Positions 5,487 to 6,091 of a stretch of 6,091 bases of DNA are shown here, piece by piece. Origin of the DNA: Pseudomonas sp. (GTDB lineage Bacteria; Pseudomonadota; Gammaproteobacteria; Pseudomonadales; Pseudomonadaceae); assembly GCA_003525045.1 (NCBI GenBank), contig DQGF01000042.1:810-6900 (forward strand), given 5' to 3'. The position numbers and the translations under genes are program-made. The stretch's first letter is position 1; each line of letters begins with the position of its first letter. The notes beneath the pieces were generated by a model. It was not told the origin of the DNA, ran no database searches, and saw nothing but the letters and a program-made list of their open reading frames with translations.

Positions 5487-6029
5487 ATGCAAAACCCGCA
5501 GAATTTGATCTGGATCGACCTGGAAATGACCGGTCTGAACCCTGATACCGACGTCATCATCGAGATGGCCACCATTGTCACCGACAGTGACCTGAACACC
5601 TTGGCCGAAGGTCCGGTCATCGCCATTCACCACAGCGATGAAATCCTTGCCGGCATGGACGAGTGGAACACCCGTCAACACGGCGGCTCGGGCTTGACCC
5701 AGCGGGTTCGCGACAGCCGCATCAGCATGGCCGAAGCCGAAGCCGAGACCATCGCCTTTCTGGAGAAGTGGGTGCCGAAGGGCAAGTCGCCGATCTGCGG
5801 CAATAGTATCTGCCAGGACCGTCGCTTCCTTTATACCCACATGAAATCCCTGGAAAGCTTCTTCCACTACCGCAACCTCGACGTGTCGACCCTTAAAGAG
5901 TTGGCCGCGCGCTGGGCGCCGGACGTACGCGACAGTTTCAAGAAGGGCAGCACCCACCTGGCCCTGGACGACATCCGTGAATCCATTGCCGAGCTGCAGC
6001 ATTACCGCAAGCATTTCATCAAGTTCTGA
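5487..6029 (+). CDS. orn: Oligoribonuclease
   Basis: Orn is a cytoplasmic 3'-to-5' exoribonuclease that degrades the shortest RNAs, chiefly dinucleotides, to mononucleotides. In Pseudomonas it also finishes c-di-GMP turnover by hydrolysing pGpG. The 180-residue protein has the usual family length and the complete DEDDh set: D11 and E13 (in IDLEMTG, 10-16), D111 (in CQDRRFL), H157 and D162 (in HLALDDI). The long open frame on the opposite strand is a shadow. The start at 5487 is set by an AGGAG site and the conserved N-terminus. The gene diverges from rsgA. Only a small hairpin follows, so it is probably transcribed alone or reads into genes beyond the window. Nothing unusual was seen. Confidence 0.98.
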   Translation: MQNPQNLIWIDLEMTGLNPDTDVIIEMATIVTDSDLNTLAEGPVIAIHHSDEILAGMDEWNTRQHGGSGLTQRVRDSRISMAEAEAETIAFLEKWVPKGKSPICGNSICQDRRFLYTHMKSLESFFHYRNLDVSTLKELAARWAPDVRDSFKKGSTHLALDDIRESIAELQHYRKHFIKF

Positions 6030-6036
6030 TCGAGGT

Positions 6037-6054
6037 GGCGTCTGCTATGACGCC
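6037..6054 (+). terminator. Small hairpin after orn, weak terminator candidate
   Basis: GGCGTC (6037-6042) pairs with GACGCC (6049-6054) around TGCTAT, 7 bases after the orn stop. There is no T-run beyond two T's, so termination is doubtful. It directly abuts the REP-like repeat and may belong to that element. Confidence 0.35.
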
Positions 6055-6091
6055 TTCGCGGGCAAGTGGGATCGCCGCACCGCTCGCTCCT
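6055..6091. repeat. REP-like intergenic repeat, cut by the window edge
   Basis: The sequence from TTCGCGGGCAAG (6055-6066) through CGCCGCACCGC to the CTCCT at the edge resembles, from memory, a REP-family repeat common between genes in Pseudomonas fluorescens-group genomes. The second arm lies outside the window, so type and orientation are not certain. Confidence 0.55.

Noticed and set aside
4925..5626. Minus-strand open frame of 233 codons across the rsgA-orn gap
   Set aside because: It overlaps both rsgA and orn out of frame, and its arginine-rich translation is typical of a shadow.
5454..6014. Minus-strand open frame of 186 codons
   Set aside because: It is the shadow of orn, which carries the full DEDDh set.
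1..6091. tRNA genes, CRISPR array, insertion sequence or integrase
   Set aside because: No cloverleaf, regularly spaced direct repeats, transposase motifs or integrase motifs were seen on either strand.

Overview
The window looks like chromosomal DNA of a fluorescens-type Pseudomonas. The pointers are the GC-rich core genes, the divergent rsgA and orn pair with Pseudomonas-like proteins, a DUF6708/VasX-like secretion cassette, and a REP-like repeat at the right edge. No search was run, so the organism is an inference.

Left part (1-3613): a type VI secretion (T6SS) effector-type cassette. A long VasX/BTH_I2691-type protein enters from the left edge without its start. Its last bases overlap the start of a DUF6708 membrane protein, so the two are probably co-transcribed. 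The DUF6708 protein is a candidate immunity or accessory protein. Directly after it lies a short, diverged second copy of the effector gene's 3' end, which also supplies the last codons and the stop of the DUF6708 gene. It looks like the scar of a lost second effector copy.

Middle part (3614-4347): about 370 bases without a protein gene, but rich in RNA structure. They hold a compound hairpin, an intrinsic terminator, and an element shaped like the P4 CI / P1 C4 family of phage antisense RNAs. In that element a long closing helix surrounds a UUCG hairpin and a second hairpin. The loop of the second hairpin and the 3' strand of the closing helix are both complementary to sites just upstream of the next gene's start. 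That gene (3987-4256) encodes an 89-residue helical protein of unknown function and ends at a strong terminator. This leader plus small gene is the most interesting part of the window.

Right part (4348-6091): housekeeping genes. rsgA, a ribosome-assembly GTPase, is on the minus strand. orn, the oligoribonuclease, is divergent on the plus strand. The 107 bases between them carry an 8-base inverted repeat containing a -10-like hexamer on each strand. After orn come a small hairpin and the start of a REP-like repeat, cut by the window edge.

The layout suggests accessory DNA (secretion cassette plus antisense-controlled small gene) set beside a conserved core pair.
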